Shown here one piece after another: positions 39,936-49,125 of a stretch of DNA of 60,318 nucleotides (position 1 is the first letter of the stretch; every line of letters starts with the position of its first letter). This DNA comes from an uncultured Mycobacterium sp. Its GTDB lineage: Bacteria > Actinomycetota > Actinomycetes > Mycobacteriales > Mycobacteriaceae. The stretch is taken from assembly GCA_900078375.1 (NCBI GenBank), contig FLQS01000036.1, positions 1 to 60,318 of the forward strand, given 5' to 3'. The notes under the pieces were generated by a model. The model was not told the DNA's origin, searched no databases, and saw nothing but the letters and a program-made list of their open reading frames with translations. Made by a program: the position numbers and the translations under genes.

Positions 39936-41237
39936 TCAGTCCTGATGAGACTCGTAGATGTCGGGCACACCGTCGTGGTCACGATCTTCGTTTTCCAGCT
40001 CCCACACGCTGCGGTAATACCGGTTGCGCAGCCGCAGCACGACCGCCGCCAACAAGGCCGCCAGCAAACTTCCGGTGAGGACCGCGACCTTGACGACGGC
40101 GTGGCGCTCGGAGCCCGGATCGTAGGCCAATTCGCCGATCAGCAGGGATACCGTGAAGCCGATCCCGGCCAGCATGGAGATGCCGAACACGTCGACCCAG
40201 CGCAGTGCCGAGTCGAGGCTGGCACGGGTCAGCTTGGCCAGTGTCCAGGTGGTGCCGAAGACACCGAGCGTCTTGCCGACGACCAGCGCCACGACGATGC
40301 CCATCGCAATCGGATCGCGCAGAGCTGTGACCAAACCGTGATAGCCGCCGAACGTCACACCGGCGGCGAAGAACGCGAACACCGGGACCGCGAACCCCGC
40401 CGACAGCGGCCGCATCCGGTGCTCGAAGAGCTCGGCTAGTCCGGGTCCGGCGTCGGGGCCGCCGGCTGCCGCGCTGCGCAGCACCGGCACCGTGAAGCCG
40501 AGCAGCACCCCCGCCACCGTCGCGTGCACACCGGATTCGTGGACGAACGCCCAGGTGAGCACCGCCAGCGGGACGAGCAGCCACCAGCACCGGATCCGGC
40601 GCTGCACGAGAACCGCGAACAACGTCAGTGGGATCAGCGCCACCAGCAGCGCGACGACGTTGATCTTGTCGGTGTAGAACACCGCGATCACGGTGATCGC
40701 CAGCAGATCGTCGACGACGGCCAGGGTGAGCAGGAAGGTCCGCAGGGCCGCGGGTAGGTGCGTGGAGATGACGGCCAGCACGGCGACCGCGAACGCGATG
40801 TCGGTGGCCGTCGGGATGGCCCAGCCGCGGGTGGCGCCGCCGCCCTCGTGCAGCGTGAAGGCGACGAAGATGACCGCCGGTGCCACCATGCCACCCACCG
40901 CGGCGGCGATCGGCAGTGCCGCGCGGCCCGGGTCACGCAGATCGCCGGCGACGAATTCCCGCTTGAGCTCGAGCCCGACGACGAAGAAGAAGATCGCCAG
41001 CAGCCCATCGGCTGCCCAGCCGCCCAGACTCAGATCCAGGTGCAGGCCAAGCCGGTCGGTGCCGACGTGCAGGTCGCCGAGCCGGTCATAGGCGGCCGAC
41101 CACGGCGAGTTGGCCCAGACCAAGGCGATCGCGGCGGCCAGCAGCAGCAACGCCCCACCGACGGTCTCCTTGCGCAGGATCGAAGAGATTCGCGAGGTTT
41201 CCGACCACGATCCGCGGGCGAATAGGGCGTGACGCAT
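39936..41237 (-). CDS. nhaA: Na+/H+ antiporter NhaA with calcium-loop-like tail
   Basis: 433 residues, about 12 membrane segments. NhaA exports sodium in exchange for protons. The ion-binding aspartates are in AVVDDLLAI and the unwound helix IV region is TATDIAFAVAVLA; FFFVVGLELKREF and the helix XI region IGFTVSLLIGELA are typical. After the last helix comes a polar tail ending with DRDHDGVPD, a DxDxDGxxD calcium-binding loop, which is not part of the E. coli protein. The ATG at 41237 follows the stop of the methyltransferase gene by one base. Not present at this place in M. tuberculosis. Confidence 0.93.
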   Translation of the reverse strand: MRHALFARGSWSETSRISSILRKETVGGALLLLAAAIALVWANSPWSAAYDRLGDLHVGTDRLGLHLDLSLGGWAADGLLAIFFFVVGLELKREFVAGDLRDPGRAALPIAAAVGGMVAPAVIFVAFTLHEGGGATRGWAIPTATDIAFAVAVLAVISTHLPAALRTFLLTLAVVDDLLAITVIAVFYTDKINVVALLVALIPLTLFAVLVQRRIRCWWLLVPLAVLTWAFVHESGVHATVAGVLLGFTVPVLRSAAAGGPDAGPGLAELFEHRMRPLSAGFAVPVFAFFAAGVTFGGYHGLVTALRDPIAMGIVVALVVGKTLGVFGTTWTLAKLTRASLDSALRWVDVFGISMLAGIGFTVSLLIGELAYDPGSERHAVVKVAVLTGSLLAALLAAVVLRLRNRYYRSVWELENEDRDHDGVPDIYESHQD

Positions 41238-41238
41238 C

Positions 41239-42426
41239 TCACCGCACCAACAGCGCCACACACTCGACGTGATGGGTCAGCGGAAACGAGTCGAACACCC
41301 GGAGCTGCTCGACGGTGTAGCCGTGTCCGCGGTACAGACCGATGTCGCGGGAGAACGAGGCCGCCTCACAGCCGATATGGATCACCCGCGGCACCCCGGC
41401 ATCGGCCAGCAGGTCGATGATCTCGCGCCCGGCCCCCGATCGCGGCGGGTCCAGGACGGCGATGTCGGCGCCCTCGCGCTGCGCGGTCAGCGCCCGGCGC
41501 ACCGAATCGGTGAGCACCTCGACGCCTGGCAGGTCGGCCAGTGCCGCACGTGCCGCCCCGGAGGCGGCGCGCGAGGTGTCCACCGTCAGCACCCGGCCAC
41601 CATCACCCACTGCGTCGGCCAGCACCGCGGCGAACAACCCCGCGCCGCCGTACAGATCCCACGCGGTCGATCCCGAGATGTCCTGCGCCCAGCCGGCCAC
41701 CAGCGCGCTATAGGTCGTGGCCGCGTCGCGGTGCGACTGCCAGAACCCGGTGACCGGGACCCGCCAGGCACGGTCCCCCACCCGCTGCACCGCCTCGAAT
41801 TCACCCTCGGCACGGTGACCGCGCCGCTGCTGACGGTTGTTGCACACGACGTGCCGGGTGCCGTCATCATCGACGACCACGTGCACCTGATCGCCCGGCT
41901 TCCAGCGCGATCCGTCCAGCCCGTCGACCAACCCGTCGCGCAGCTGGCCGCAGCTCAGGTCGGTGACCAGTTCGGCACTGTGGTAGCGGTGAAATCCCGC
42001 GTGGCCCCTGGCATCCACGGCCAGCCGGACTCGGGTGCGCCAGCCCTGGGCTGCGCCGTCACCCAGCGGTTCGGCCACCCCGCCCCAGGTGAAGTCGCCG
42101 AGCCGGGCCAGCTGGTTGGCCACCACCTGACCCTTGAGCACGCGGGCGGCCTCGGGACTGGCGAAGGCCAGATCGCAGCAGCCCGCCTTGCCAACACCGG
42201 CGATCGCGCACAGCGACTCCACCCGATCCGGCGATGGTTCCAGAATCTCGATTGCCTCAGCGTGCCAATAGGATCCGCGATCGCCGGTCACCCTGGCTAG
42301 CACCACCTCGCCGGGCAGTGCGTAGCGGACGAACACGACCCGCCCCTCATGGCGTGCCACACAGCTGCCCCCGTTGGCGGCCGCACCGGTTGTCAGCACC
42401 AGCTCGACCGCATCCCCCTGCGTCAC
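41239..42426 (-). CDS. TrmA/RlmD-family RNA (uracil-5-)-methyltransferase
   Basis: 395 residues, class I SAM-dependent enzyme. An N-terminal TRAM-type RNA-binding domain (about 5-60) is followed by a partial iron-sulfur Cys cluster (ESLCAIAGVGKAGCC), the SAM motif AWDLYGGAGLFAAVLAD, the DPPRSGAG motif and the catalytic cysteine in HIGCEAASF. It methylates uridine in tRNA or 23S rRNA; which one is not readable. GTG at 42426 gives the family start and lies seven bases behind the permease stop. Counterpart of Rv2689c. Confidence 0.9.
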   Translation of the reverse strand: MTQGDAVELVLTTGAAANGGSCVARHEGRVVFVRYALPGEVVLARVTGDRGSYWHAEAIEILEPSPDRVESLCAIAGVGKAGCCDLAFASPEAARVLKGQVVANQLARLGDFTWGGVAEPLGDGAAQGWRTRVRLAVDARGHAGFHRYHSAELVTDLSCGQLRDGLVDGLDGSRWKPGDQVHVVVDDDGTRHVVCNNRQQRRGHRAEGEFEAVQRVGDRAWRVPVTGFWQSHRDAATTYSALVAGWAQDISGSTAWDLYGGAGLFAAVLADAVGDGGRVLTVDTSRAASGAARAALADLPGVEVLTDSVRRALTAQREGADIAVLDPPRSGAGREIIDLLADAGVPRVIHIGCEAASFSRDIGLYRGHGYTVEQLRVFDSFPLTHHVECVALLVR

Positions 42427-42433
42427 TGTCGCG

Positions 42434-44428
42434 TCACTCCAGGAAACCTCGGCGCACGTCGCCGGGTGCGTTCTGCGCCTCCAGGTCAAGCACGCGCTCC
42501 GACGAATTAAGTTGCCATGGAACCGAAGTCACCATCACGTTGGGCATGAACAGCAACCGGCCCTTGAGCCGCAACGCACTCTGGTTGTGCAGCACCTGCT
42601 CCCACCAGTGGCCGACGACGTATTCCGGGATGAAGACCGTCACCACTGTGCGCGGGGCTTCCTTGCTGATCCGCTTGACGTAGTCCAGTACGGGTCGGGT
42701 GACCTCCCGGTACGGGGAGGCAACGACTTTCAGGGGGACGGTGATGTCACTGTCCTCCCACTTGTGCACCAACTGGCGGGTCTCGGAGTCGTCGACGTTG
42801 ACGGTGATGGCCTCCAGTATGTCGGGCCGGGTGGCCCTGGCGTAGGACAACGCCCGCAGCGTCGGCATGTGCAGTTTGGAGACCAGCACGACGGCGTGGT
42901 TGCGGCTGGGCAGGATCACCTCGCCCTGCTCGGCCTCCTGTTCGGCCAGCTCGCGGGCCACCGTGTCGTAATGCTTGTGGATCGCCTTCATCAGCACGAA
43001 AAGGCTTGTCATGGCCAGGATTGCGATCCAGGCACCGGCAACGAACTTGGTGACCAGCACGACGATCAGCACCGCGCCGGTGGCGAGGAAGCCGATCGTG
43101 TTGATCACCCGCGAGCGCATCATGTGCCTGCGGGCCCGCGGGTCGGTTTCGGTGCGCAGGTGCCGCGTCCAGTGCCGGACCATGCCGATCTGGCTGAGCG
43201 TGAACGACACGAACACACCCACGATGTACAGCTGGATCAGCGCGGTGACTTCGGCGCGGAACGCGACGACGAACGCGATCGCGGCCGCCGCCAGGAACAG
43301 GATGCCGTTGGAGAAGGCCAGCCGGTCGCCGCGGGTGTGCAGCTGGCGCGGCAGGTAGCGGTCCTGAGCCAGGATCGAGCCCAGCACCGGGAATCCGTTG
43401 AAGGCGGTGTTGGCGGCCAGGACCAGGATCAGCGCGGTGGCACCGGCGATCAGCCACAGGCCCAGCGGGAAACCGGCGAACACCGTCTCGGCCAGCTGGG
43501 CCACCAGCGTCTTCTGGTGGTAGTCGGCCGGCGCACCGCCCAGCTGCTCGTCCGGCCGTTCGGCGATCTTCACCCCGATCTTGGTCGCGAGCACGATGAT
43601 GCCGATCAGCAGGACGACCGCGATCGTGCCCAGCAGCAGCAGCGTGGTGGCGGCGTTCTTGGACTTGGGCTTACGGAATGCGGGCACGCCGTTGCTGATC
43701 GCCTCCACACCGGTCAGCGCGGCGCAACCCGACGAAAATGCCCGCGCCACAAGGAACACCATCGCGAATCCCATGACATCGCCGTGCTCGGAGTGCATCG
43801 AGAACTTGGCCGACTCGGCCTGCAGATCGTCGCCCAGCACGTAGATCCGGAAGAAGCCCCAGATCAGCATCATCAACATGCCGACGATGAAGGCGTAGGT
43901 CGGAATGGCGAACGCGGTGCCCGACTCCCGGATACCGCGCAGGTTCGCCGCGGTCAGGAGCACGATAGCGGCGACGGCGAACGCCACCTTGTGCTGGGCG
44001 ATGAACGGGACCGCCGACCCGATGTTCGACATCGCCGAGGCCATCGACACCGCGACCGTCAGCACGTAGTCGACCAGCAGGGCGCTGGCCACCGTCAGGC
44101 CCGCCGTCGGCCCCAGGTTGGTGGTCACCACCTCGTAGTCGCCGCCGCCGGACGGATAGGCGTGCACGTTCTGCCGGTAGGAGGCCACCACCACGAGCAT
44201 GACCAGCGCGACCATCACCCCGATCCACGGCGCCATCGCATACGCCGACAGGCCTGCCACCGAGAGCACCAGGAAGATTTCCTCGGGCGCATAGGCCACC
44301 GACGACATGGCGTCGGAGGCGAAGACCGGCAAGGCAATGCGCTTGGGCAGCAGCGTGTGGCTCAGCTTGTCGCTGCGGAACGGCTGCCCCAGGACCAGCC
44401 GGCGGGCGGCGGTCGAAAGCTTAGACAC
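42434..44428 (-). CDS. APC-superfamily amino acid permease
   Basis: 664 residues with 12 membrane segments (to about 465) and a cytoplasmic C-terminal domain of about 180 residues (DILEAITVNVDDSETRQLV, resembling a universal-stress-like fold). Typical APC features are the first helix FASDAMSSVAYAPEEIF with its unwound glycine/serine region and the GEASF-like VEAISNGVPAF. Substrate unknown; neighbours suggest a potassium link, because Rv2690c lies next to ceoB in M. tuberculosis as well. GTG at 44428 is preceded by TACTCT at eight bases. Confidence 0.9.
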   Translation of the reverse strand: MSKLSTAARRLVLGQPFRSDKLSHTLLPKRIALPVFASDAMSSVAYAPEEIFLVLSVAGLSAYAMAPWIGVMVALVMLVVVASYRQNVHAYPSGGGDYEVVTTNLGPTAGLTVASALLVDYVLTVAVSMASAMSNIGSAVPFIAQHKVAFAVAAIVLLTAANLRGIRESGTAFAIPTYAFIVGMLMMLIWGFFRIYVLGDDLQAESAKFSMHSEHGDVMGFAMVFLVARAFSSGCAALTGVEAISNGVPAFRKPKSKNAATTLLLLGTIAVVLLIGIIVLATKIGVKIAERPDEQLGGAPADYHQKTLVAQLAETVFAGFPLGLWLIAGATALILVLAANTAFNGFPVLGSILAQDRYLPRQLHTRGDRLAFSNGILFLAAAAIAFVVAFRAEVTALIQLYIVGVFVSFTLSQIGMVRHWTRHLRTETDPRARRHMMRSRVINTIGFLATGAVLIVVLVTKFVAGAWIAILAMTSLFVLMKAIHKHYDTVARELAEQEAEQGEVILPSRNHAVVLVSKLHMPTLRALSYARATRPDILEAITVNVDDSETRQLVHKWEDSDITVPLKVVASPYREVTRPVLDYVKRISKEAPRTVVTVFIPEYVVGHWWEQVLHNQSALRLKGRLLFMPNVMVTSVPWQLNSSERVLDLEAQNAPGDVRRGFLE

Positions 44429-44562
44429 GAGTGCCAAGAGTAGGCCCAAGCCGGTTTGGCTGTAGCGTTCCCCATACGGTCGTTGTCCGCACGCACGGGT
44501 CAGCCACTTCGCGGCCCGGGTTCGCGGGGGGTCGACGCACGACGAAGCCGAGAGGACGCCAG

Positions 44563-45240
44563 GTGCGGGTAGTGGTGATGGGGTGCGGCCGCGTGGGCGC
44601 GTCGCTGGCCGACGCGCTGTCCCGGATCGGCCATGAGGTGGCCATCATCGACCGGGATGCGACGGCGTTTCACCGGCTGTCGCCGGACTTCTCCGGCGAG
44701 CGGGTGCTGGGCATGGGCTTCGACCGGGAAGTGCTGCTGCGCGCGGGAATCCAGGAGACCGATGCGTTCGCCGCGGTGTCCTCCGGCGACAACTCCAACA
44801 TTATCTCCGCGCGGTTGGCCCGCGAAACGTTCGGGGTGAACCGTGTCGTCGCGCGCATCTACGACGCCAAACGGGCCGCGGTCTACGAGCGCTTGGGCAT
44901 CCCGACGGTCGCGACCGTGCCCTGGACCACCGACCGACTGCTGGGCGCGCTCGTGCGGGACACCGAGACCACCAAGTGGCGTGATCCGACCGGCACCATG
45001 GCCGTCGCCGAGGTGACGCTGCACGAAGGCTGGGTCGGACATCGGCTGACCTCGCTGGAGGAGGCCACCGGCGCGCGGGTCGCGTTCGTGATCCGGTTCG
45101 GCACCGGCATCCTGCCCGAGCCCAAAACGGTCGTCCAGGCCGGCGATCAGGTCTACATCGCGGCGGTATCGGGGCGGGCCGCCGAAGCGCTGGCGATCGC
45201 CGCCCGGCCGCCCGGCCCGGACGTCGGAGAGGGGCACTGA
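44563..45240 (+). CDS. ceoB: TrkA-type potassium uptake regulator CeoB
   Basis: 225 residues: TrkA-N Rossmann domain (MGCGRVGASLADAL, GxGxxG; acidic NAD contact at IIDRD) and a TrkA-C domain in the last 80 residues. Such proteins gate Trk/Ktr potassium channels in response to NAD(H) or nucleotides. GAGGA six bases before GTG 44563 fixes the start. It is followed after three bases by ceoC, and the pair is known in mycobacteria as ceoB/ceoC (Rv2691/Rv2692). Divergent from the permease. Confidence 0.92.
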   Translation: MRVVVMGCGRVGASLADALSRIGHEVAIIDRDATAFHRLSPDFSGERVLGMGFDREVLLRAGIQETDAFAAVSSGDNSNIISARLARETFGVNRVVARIYDAKRAAVYERLGIPTVATVPWTTDRLLGALVRDTETTKWRDPTGTMAVAEVTLHEGWVGHRLTSLEEATGARVAFVIRFGTGILPEPKTVVQAGDQVYIAAVSGRAAEALAIAARPPGPDVGEGH

Positions 45241-45243
45241 GAG

Positions 45244-45927
45244 ATGGGCGATAAACGGCTCAAGGTGGCGATCGCGGGGGCGGGCGCGGTCGGCCGCTCG
45301 ATCGCCCGCGAGCTGCTCGAGAGTGAGCACGAGGTGACGCTGATCGAGCGCAACGCCGAACATCTCGACGTCGACGCGATCCCGGCCGCGCACTGGCGGC
45401 TCGGCGACGCCTGCGAGATCAGCCTGCTGGAGTCGGTACACCTGCAGGATTTCGACGTCGTCGTGGCCGCCACCGGCGACGATAAGGCGAATGTGGTGCT
45501 GTCCCTGCTGGCCAAGACGGAGTTCGCGGTGTCGCGCGTGGTGGCCCGGGTCAACGATCCCCGCAATGAGTGGCTGTTCGACGATTCGTGGGGCGTGGAC
45601 GTCGCGGTGTCCACCCCGCGGATGCTGGCCTCGCTGGTGGAAGAGGCCGTCGCCGTGGGCGATCTGGTGCGGCTGATGCAGTTCCGCCAGGGTCACGCCA
45701 ACCTCGTCGAGATCACCCTGCCTGACGACACGCCCTGGGGCGGGCGGCCGGTGCGCAAGCTGATCCTGCCGCGCGACGCCACGCTGGTGACGATCCTGCG
45801 CGGGCCGAGAGTGATCGTGCCGGAGGCCGACGAACCGCTGGAGGGCGGCGACGAGCTGTTGTTCGTCGCGGCACCCGAGGTGGAAGACGAGCTGCGCACG
45901 ACGGTGCTGTCGGCCTCTAGGGGCTAG
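45244..45927 (+). CDS. ceoC: TrkA-type potassium uptake regulator CeoC
   Basis: 227 residues, homologous in design to CeoB: Rossmann motif AGAGAVGRSIARELL with LIERN for NAD, then TrkA-C (HANLVEITLPDDTPWGGRPV). The two may form a hetero-octameric gating ring. Starts three bases behind ceoB with AGAG immediately upstream. The stop overlaps the end of the convergent DUF3159 gene by 4 bp. Confidence 0.92.
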   Translation: MGDKRLKVAIAGAGAVGRSIARELLESEHEVTLIERNAEHLDVDAIPAAHWRLGDACEISLLESVHLQDFDVVVAATGDDKANVVLSLLAKTEFAVSRVVARVNDPRNEWLFDDSWGVDVAVSTPRMLASLVEEAVAVGDLVRLMQFRQGHANLVEITLPDDTPWGGRPVRKLILPRDATLVTILRGPRVIVPEADEPLEGGDELLFVAAPEVEDELRTTVLSASRG

Positions 45928-46643
45928 CGGTCGATCGGCGGCGGTGCGGCGCCAGAGTTATGGCTGCCCGCGTGAGCGGCGTGGATCGCCCGCTGGGCAA
46001 CGCGGATCGCCAGGTACGTGACCAACGCGGCCACCCCGGTCAGCGGCCAGCCCATCGCGATGCGGGCCACCCCCAGCCAGCCGGTCTGGTCGAGGTCGTA
46101 GAGGTGACGTTGCACGAGAAATCGCGACCCGAACACCAGCACCCAGGTCAATGTCGCGATGTCGAAGGCCAGCACCGCGCGGCGGTTGTTACGCCAGCCA
46201 CGGTCGTGGCTTTGGATCCAGCTCCAGGCGTAGCCCACGATCGGCCGGCGAATCAGCACCGACAGGGCGAAGACCCCCGCCCAGATCAGCGACGTCCAGA
46301 TGCCAAGCAGAAAGTAGCCTTTCGACGCCCCAACGAGCCACGCGATGAGGGCACTGATCCCGACACCGATGAAACCGGAGACGGCGGGCTGTACGGAGTC
46401 GCGGCGGATCAGACGCCACACCAGGATCAGGGCTGCGACGCCGAGCGCCGCGGCGATCGCAGGTGTCAGGCCGAACGCGGTGTTGACGGGCACCAGCACG
46501 GCGACGGGCAGTGCCGAATAGATCAGCCCGCTGACACCGCCCATCTGGGCGAGCAGCGCCTGGGCCGGAGTCTTCTCGGGAGGCGTCGGCTCGATACCGT
46601 CGGAATCTTGCGAGCGATCGCTGTCTTCGACCGGACGGCTCAA
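45924..46643 (-). CDS. DUF3159 membrane protein
   Basis: 239 residues. After a polar N-terminus (about 45 residues) come six hydrophobic segments, with the family pattern GGVSGLIYSALPV, WRLIRRD and FGSRFLVQRHLYD. Function unknown. The most credible start is TTG at 46643, which overlaps the stop of the OB-fold gene (TTGA); the reading frame upstream of it is antisense to nothing useful and lacks family similarity. Rv2693c position. Confidence 0.8.
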   Translation of the reverse strand: MSRPVEDSDRSQDSDGIEPTPPEKTPAQALLAQMGGVSGLIYSALPVAVLVPVNTAFGLTPAIAAALGVAALILVWRLIRRDSVQPAVSGFIGVGISALIAWLVGASKGYFLLGIWTSLIWAGVFALSVLIRRPIVGYAWSWIQSHDRGWRNNRRAVLAFDIATLTWVLVFGSRFLVQRHLYDLDQTGWLGVARIAMGWPLTGVAALVTYLAIRVAQRAIHAAHAGSHNSGAAPPPIDR

Positions 46644-47011
46644 GTCTGAATCTCGTAATGCGGGTTGTAGATGGCCTTGGCACCGTTCTCCAGCGTGCCC
46701 AGCCGACCACGTACTCGCAGGGCGCGGCCCGATTCGATTCCGGGGATTCGACGCTGTCCCAACCAGACCAGCGTCACGGTATCGGTGCCGTCGAACAGCT
46801 CGGCACGTACTCCGCCGGCACAGCCCTTGGCGTTCATCTCCACACTGCGCAGGGTGCCCACCATGGTGACCTCCTGGCCACGCTGGCAATCGATTGCTCG
46901 CTGCGCGCCGATGTGGGCCGCGTCGTCGGTGAGTTCTTCGACATCTCGCTGCTCAGGGTCCTCCGTCAACCGGCGGGTGAGACGGCGGACAAAACTTTCG
47001 GCCGTAGCCAT
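46640..47011 (-). CDS. OB-fold nucleic-acid-binding protein
   Basis: 123 residues. The second half is an OB-fold (QEVTMVGTLRSVEM, VRAELFDGTDTVTLVWLG, GRALRVRGRLG), as in the anticodon or single-strand-binding domain of RecG and DNA polymerase III alpha. The partner nucleic acid is unknown. Counterpart of Rv2694c; transcribed with the DUF3159 gene. Start ATG at 47011. Confidence 0.85.
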   Translation of the reverse strand: MATAESFVRRLTRRLTEDPEQRDVEELTDDAAHIGAQRAIDCQRGQEVTMVGTLRSVEMNAKGCAGGVRAELFDGTDTVTLVWLGQRRIPGIESGRALRVRGRLGTLENGAKAIYNPHYEIQT

Positions 47012-47132
47012 GGCCTCTCCTGATACTTCAGCGGATCACAATGCCAACGCAACGCTAGACCTGTTGGTTCCCGAATGCCATGTGGCATACCCGCGACAAC
47101 CGTTGCTAATCCGTCACAGGCAGGATCATGCG

Positions 47133-47837
47133 ATGACGATCACATTCCGCGGCGCCACGGCGGTGCTGCTGCCTGGGACGGGCTCCGACGACGACTACGT
47201 CTACCGGGCGTTCGCCGGGCCGCTGCACGGGGTCGGTGCGGTGGTGTCGACGCCCGCACCGCAGCCGGCCCGGCTGGTCGCCGGTTACCTCGACGCGCTC
47301 GACAATGCTGCTCGTCAAGGCCCGATCATCGTCGGTGGCGTGTCCATCGGCGCCGCGGTGACAGTCGCCTGGGCGTTAGCGCACCCGAGCCGGGCGGTGG
47401 CGGTGCTGGCCGCACTGCCGGCGTGGACCGGGGCCGCGCCGTCGGCGCCGGCCGCACTGTCGGCCCGGCACACCGCCCACCAGCTGCGCACCGCCGGCCT
47501 AGTCGCCACGACAGCGCAGATGCAAGCGTCCAGCCCGGCCTGGCTGGCCGACGAGCTCACCCGCAGCTGGCTGGGTCAGTGGCCCGAACTACCCGACGCG
47601 ATGGAGGAAGCCGCCGGCTATGTCGCGCCGAGTATCGCCGAACTCGAGCGTCTGAGCGTCCCCATGGGTGTGGTCGGAGCATCCGACGACCCGATTCATC
47701 CGCTGGAGGTGGCGCTGGAATGGGTGTCGGCGGCGCCGCGCGCCGCGCTGCGGACCGTCAGCCTCGACGATTTCGGCCCCGACCCTGAAATCCTCGGGGC
47801 GGCGTGTCTGGCAGCGCTGAACGAAGCGGCGGGCTAA
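47133..47837 (+). CDS. Alpha/beta hydrolase
   Basis: 234 residues. The nucleophile elbow is GVSIG with the serine intact; ASDDPIHP provides the acid region, but a clear catalytic histidine is not visible near the C-terminus, so activity is uncertain. No signal peptide. Rv2695-like. ATG at 47133 gives the start of homology (MTITFRGATAVLLPGTGSDD); upstream frame is antisense to the OB-fold gene. One base separates its stop from the end of the convergent DUF3710 gene. Confidence 0.85.
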   Translation: MTITFRGATAVLLPGTGSDDDYVYRAFAGPLHGVGAVVSTPAPQPARLVAGYLDALDNAARQGPIIVGGVSIGAAVTVAWALAHPSRAVAVLAALPAWTGAAPSAPAALSARHTAHQLRTAGLVATTAQMQASSPAWLADELTRSWLGQWPELPDAMEEAAGYVAPSIAELERLSVPMGVVGASDDPIHPLEVALEWVSAAPRAALRTVSLDDFGPDPEILGAACLAALNEAAG

Positions 47838-47838
47838 A

Positions 47839-48636
47839 TCAGCCGCCGGTGCTGGTGCTGCGCAGCTGCTGCATGGCCGAGCCGGACGCGCTGCGCCGCT
47901 CGGTCGGCGGCTGGCCCTGCGCCTGCTGCTCCTGCACCAGCGCCTGCTGGGCGGCCACCATCTGAGCCTGCTGGGCAGCAGCCTGGCGCAACTGCTCGAG
48001 CATCGGCTCGGGCAGGTTGACCGGCAGCGGGGTGCGTACCGGCAGCGGGGTGTCATCGCGTCGTACGACGGTGTCGGCCAACGCTTCTCGCGCTTCGACA
48101 ACCAGGTTCGGCATGGCTTCCGGCGCGCCGTTGACCACGCAGCGGATCATCCAGCGATAGCCGTCGACCCCGATGAAACGCACCACGCCTGCGCCGGTAC
48201 CGACCACCTCACGACCCCAGGGACCGGTCTCGATGGACACCGCAGCGTTGTCCTTGCGCAGCGAGTCGGCCAGCTCTTTGGCCACTTCCCGCCACAGGCC
48301 GGGTGACTTCGGTGCTGCGTAGGCGGCGATGGTGAACCGTCCGTTGGGCGTGACCACCCACACCGCGCTCGGCACGCCAACCTCGTTCAACTCGACCTGG
48401 ATCTGGCCGCCCGCCGGCATCGGGACCAGCACCGAGCCGAGGTCGAGCCGGGCTTCCGCGGCGTCGTCGGGGTTGTCGAAATCCTCGACATCGAAAGGGC
48501 CACCGTCGTAGTCGCCGGCACCGTCGTCGTCGTCGACGTCGTCGGGCTCAGCAGTCTCGGTGACGTCGTCGCCTTCCGGCGTCTCGGTCACGGGGTCGCC
48601 GGTCTTGGGTTCGTTCTTACGTCTGCCGAATGCCAT
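47839..48636 (-). CDS. DUF3710 family protein
   Basis: 265 residues, soluble. An acidic disordered region (about 15-55) is followed by the conserved core (DLGSVLVPMP, ISVW-like SAVWVVTPNG, TGPWGREV, FIGVDGYRWMIR) and a Gln-rich helical tail. Function unknown; in actinobacteria it is constantly next to dut. The ATG at 48636 shares bases with the dut stop (TGATG), so translation is coupled. Rv2696c position. Confidence 0.88.
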   Translation of the reverse strand: MAFGRRKNEPKTGDPVTETPEGDDVTETAEPDDVDDDDGAGDYDGGPFDVEDFDNPDDAAEARLDLGSVLVPMPAGGQIQVELNEVGVPSAVWVVTPNGRFTIAAYAAPKSPGLWREVAKELADSLRKDNAAVSIETGPWGREVVGTGAGVVRFIGVDGYRWMIRCVVNGAPEAMPNLVVEAREALADTVVRRDDTPLPVRTPLPVNLPEPMLEQLRQAAAQQAQMVAAQQALVQEQQAQGQPPTERRSASGSAMQQLRSTSTGG

Positions 48637-49100
48637 CACAAACTCGCATGTCCGCCGGAGGATCCGTGGCCGCCCGTGCCACGGGTGGTGTCAGCCAGTC
48701 CGGCCTCGTCGAACGAGGCCACCTCGACCAGCTCTGGGAGTTCGACCCGCTGGACCAGCAGCTGGGCAATGCGGTCACCGCGCCGGATGTTGATCGGCGT
48801 GGCGGGGTCGAGGTTGATCAACGACACTTTGACTTCGCCGCGATATCCGGCGTCGATCGTGCCGGGGCTGTTGACGATCGAAAGTCCCACGCGCGCAGCC
48901 AAACCGGAGCGCGGATGGACCAGGCCGACCATGCCGTGCGGGATCGCCACGGCGATCCCGGTGCTCACCAGGGCACGGTGGCCGGGCCCCAGGTCGACGT
49001 CTTCGGCACTGAACAAATCCACGCCCGCGTCGCCGTCGTGGGCGCGGCTGGGCATCGGGAGATCGCGGTCGAGGCGAACCACCGCGAGACTGGTTGGCAC
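48636..49100 (-). CDS. dut: Deoxyuridine triphosphatase
   Basis: 154 residues, the size of mycobacterial dUTPase. It hydrolyses dUTP to dUMP, keeping uracil out of DNA and feeding dTMP synthesis. All five motifs are visible: DAGVDLFSAEDV, PRSGLA, GTIDAGYRGEVKV (catalytic Asp), RGDRIAQLLVQ and the C-terminal arm GTGGHGSSG. GTG at 49100 gives the usual length. It is divergent from the DUF3093 gene with overlapping promoter region. Confidence 0.96.
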   Translation of the reverse strand: MPTSLAVVRLDRDLPMPSRAHDGDAGVDLFSAEDVDLGPGHRALVSTGIAVAIPHGMVGLVHPRSGLAARVGLSIVNSPGTIDAGYRGEVKVSLINLDPATPINIRRGDRIAQLLVQRVELPELVEVASFDEAGLADTTRGTGGHGSSGGHASL

Positions 49101-49125
49101 GATGCCACAGACTACCCTTGGCCGC

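Noticed and set aside
42374..44443. 689-codon frame antisense to the APC permease
   Set aside because: No domain; composition is that of a shadow frame of a membrane protein gene.
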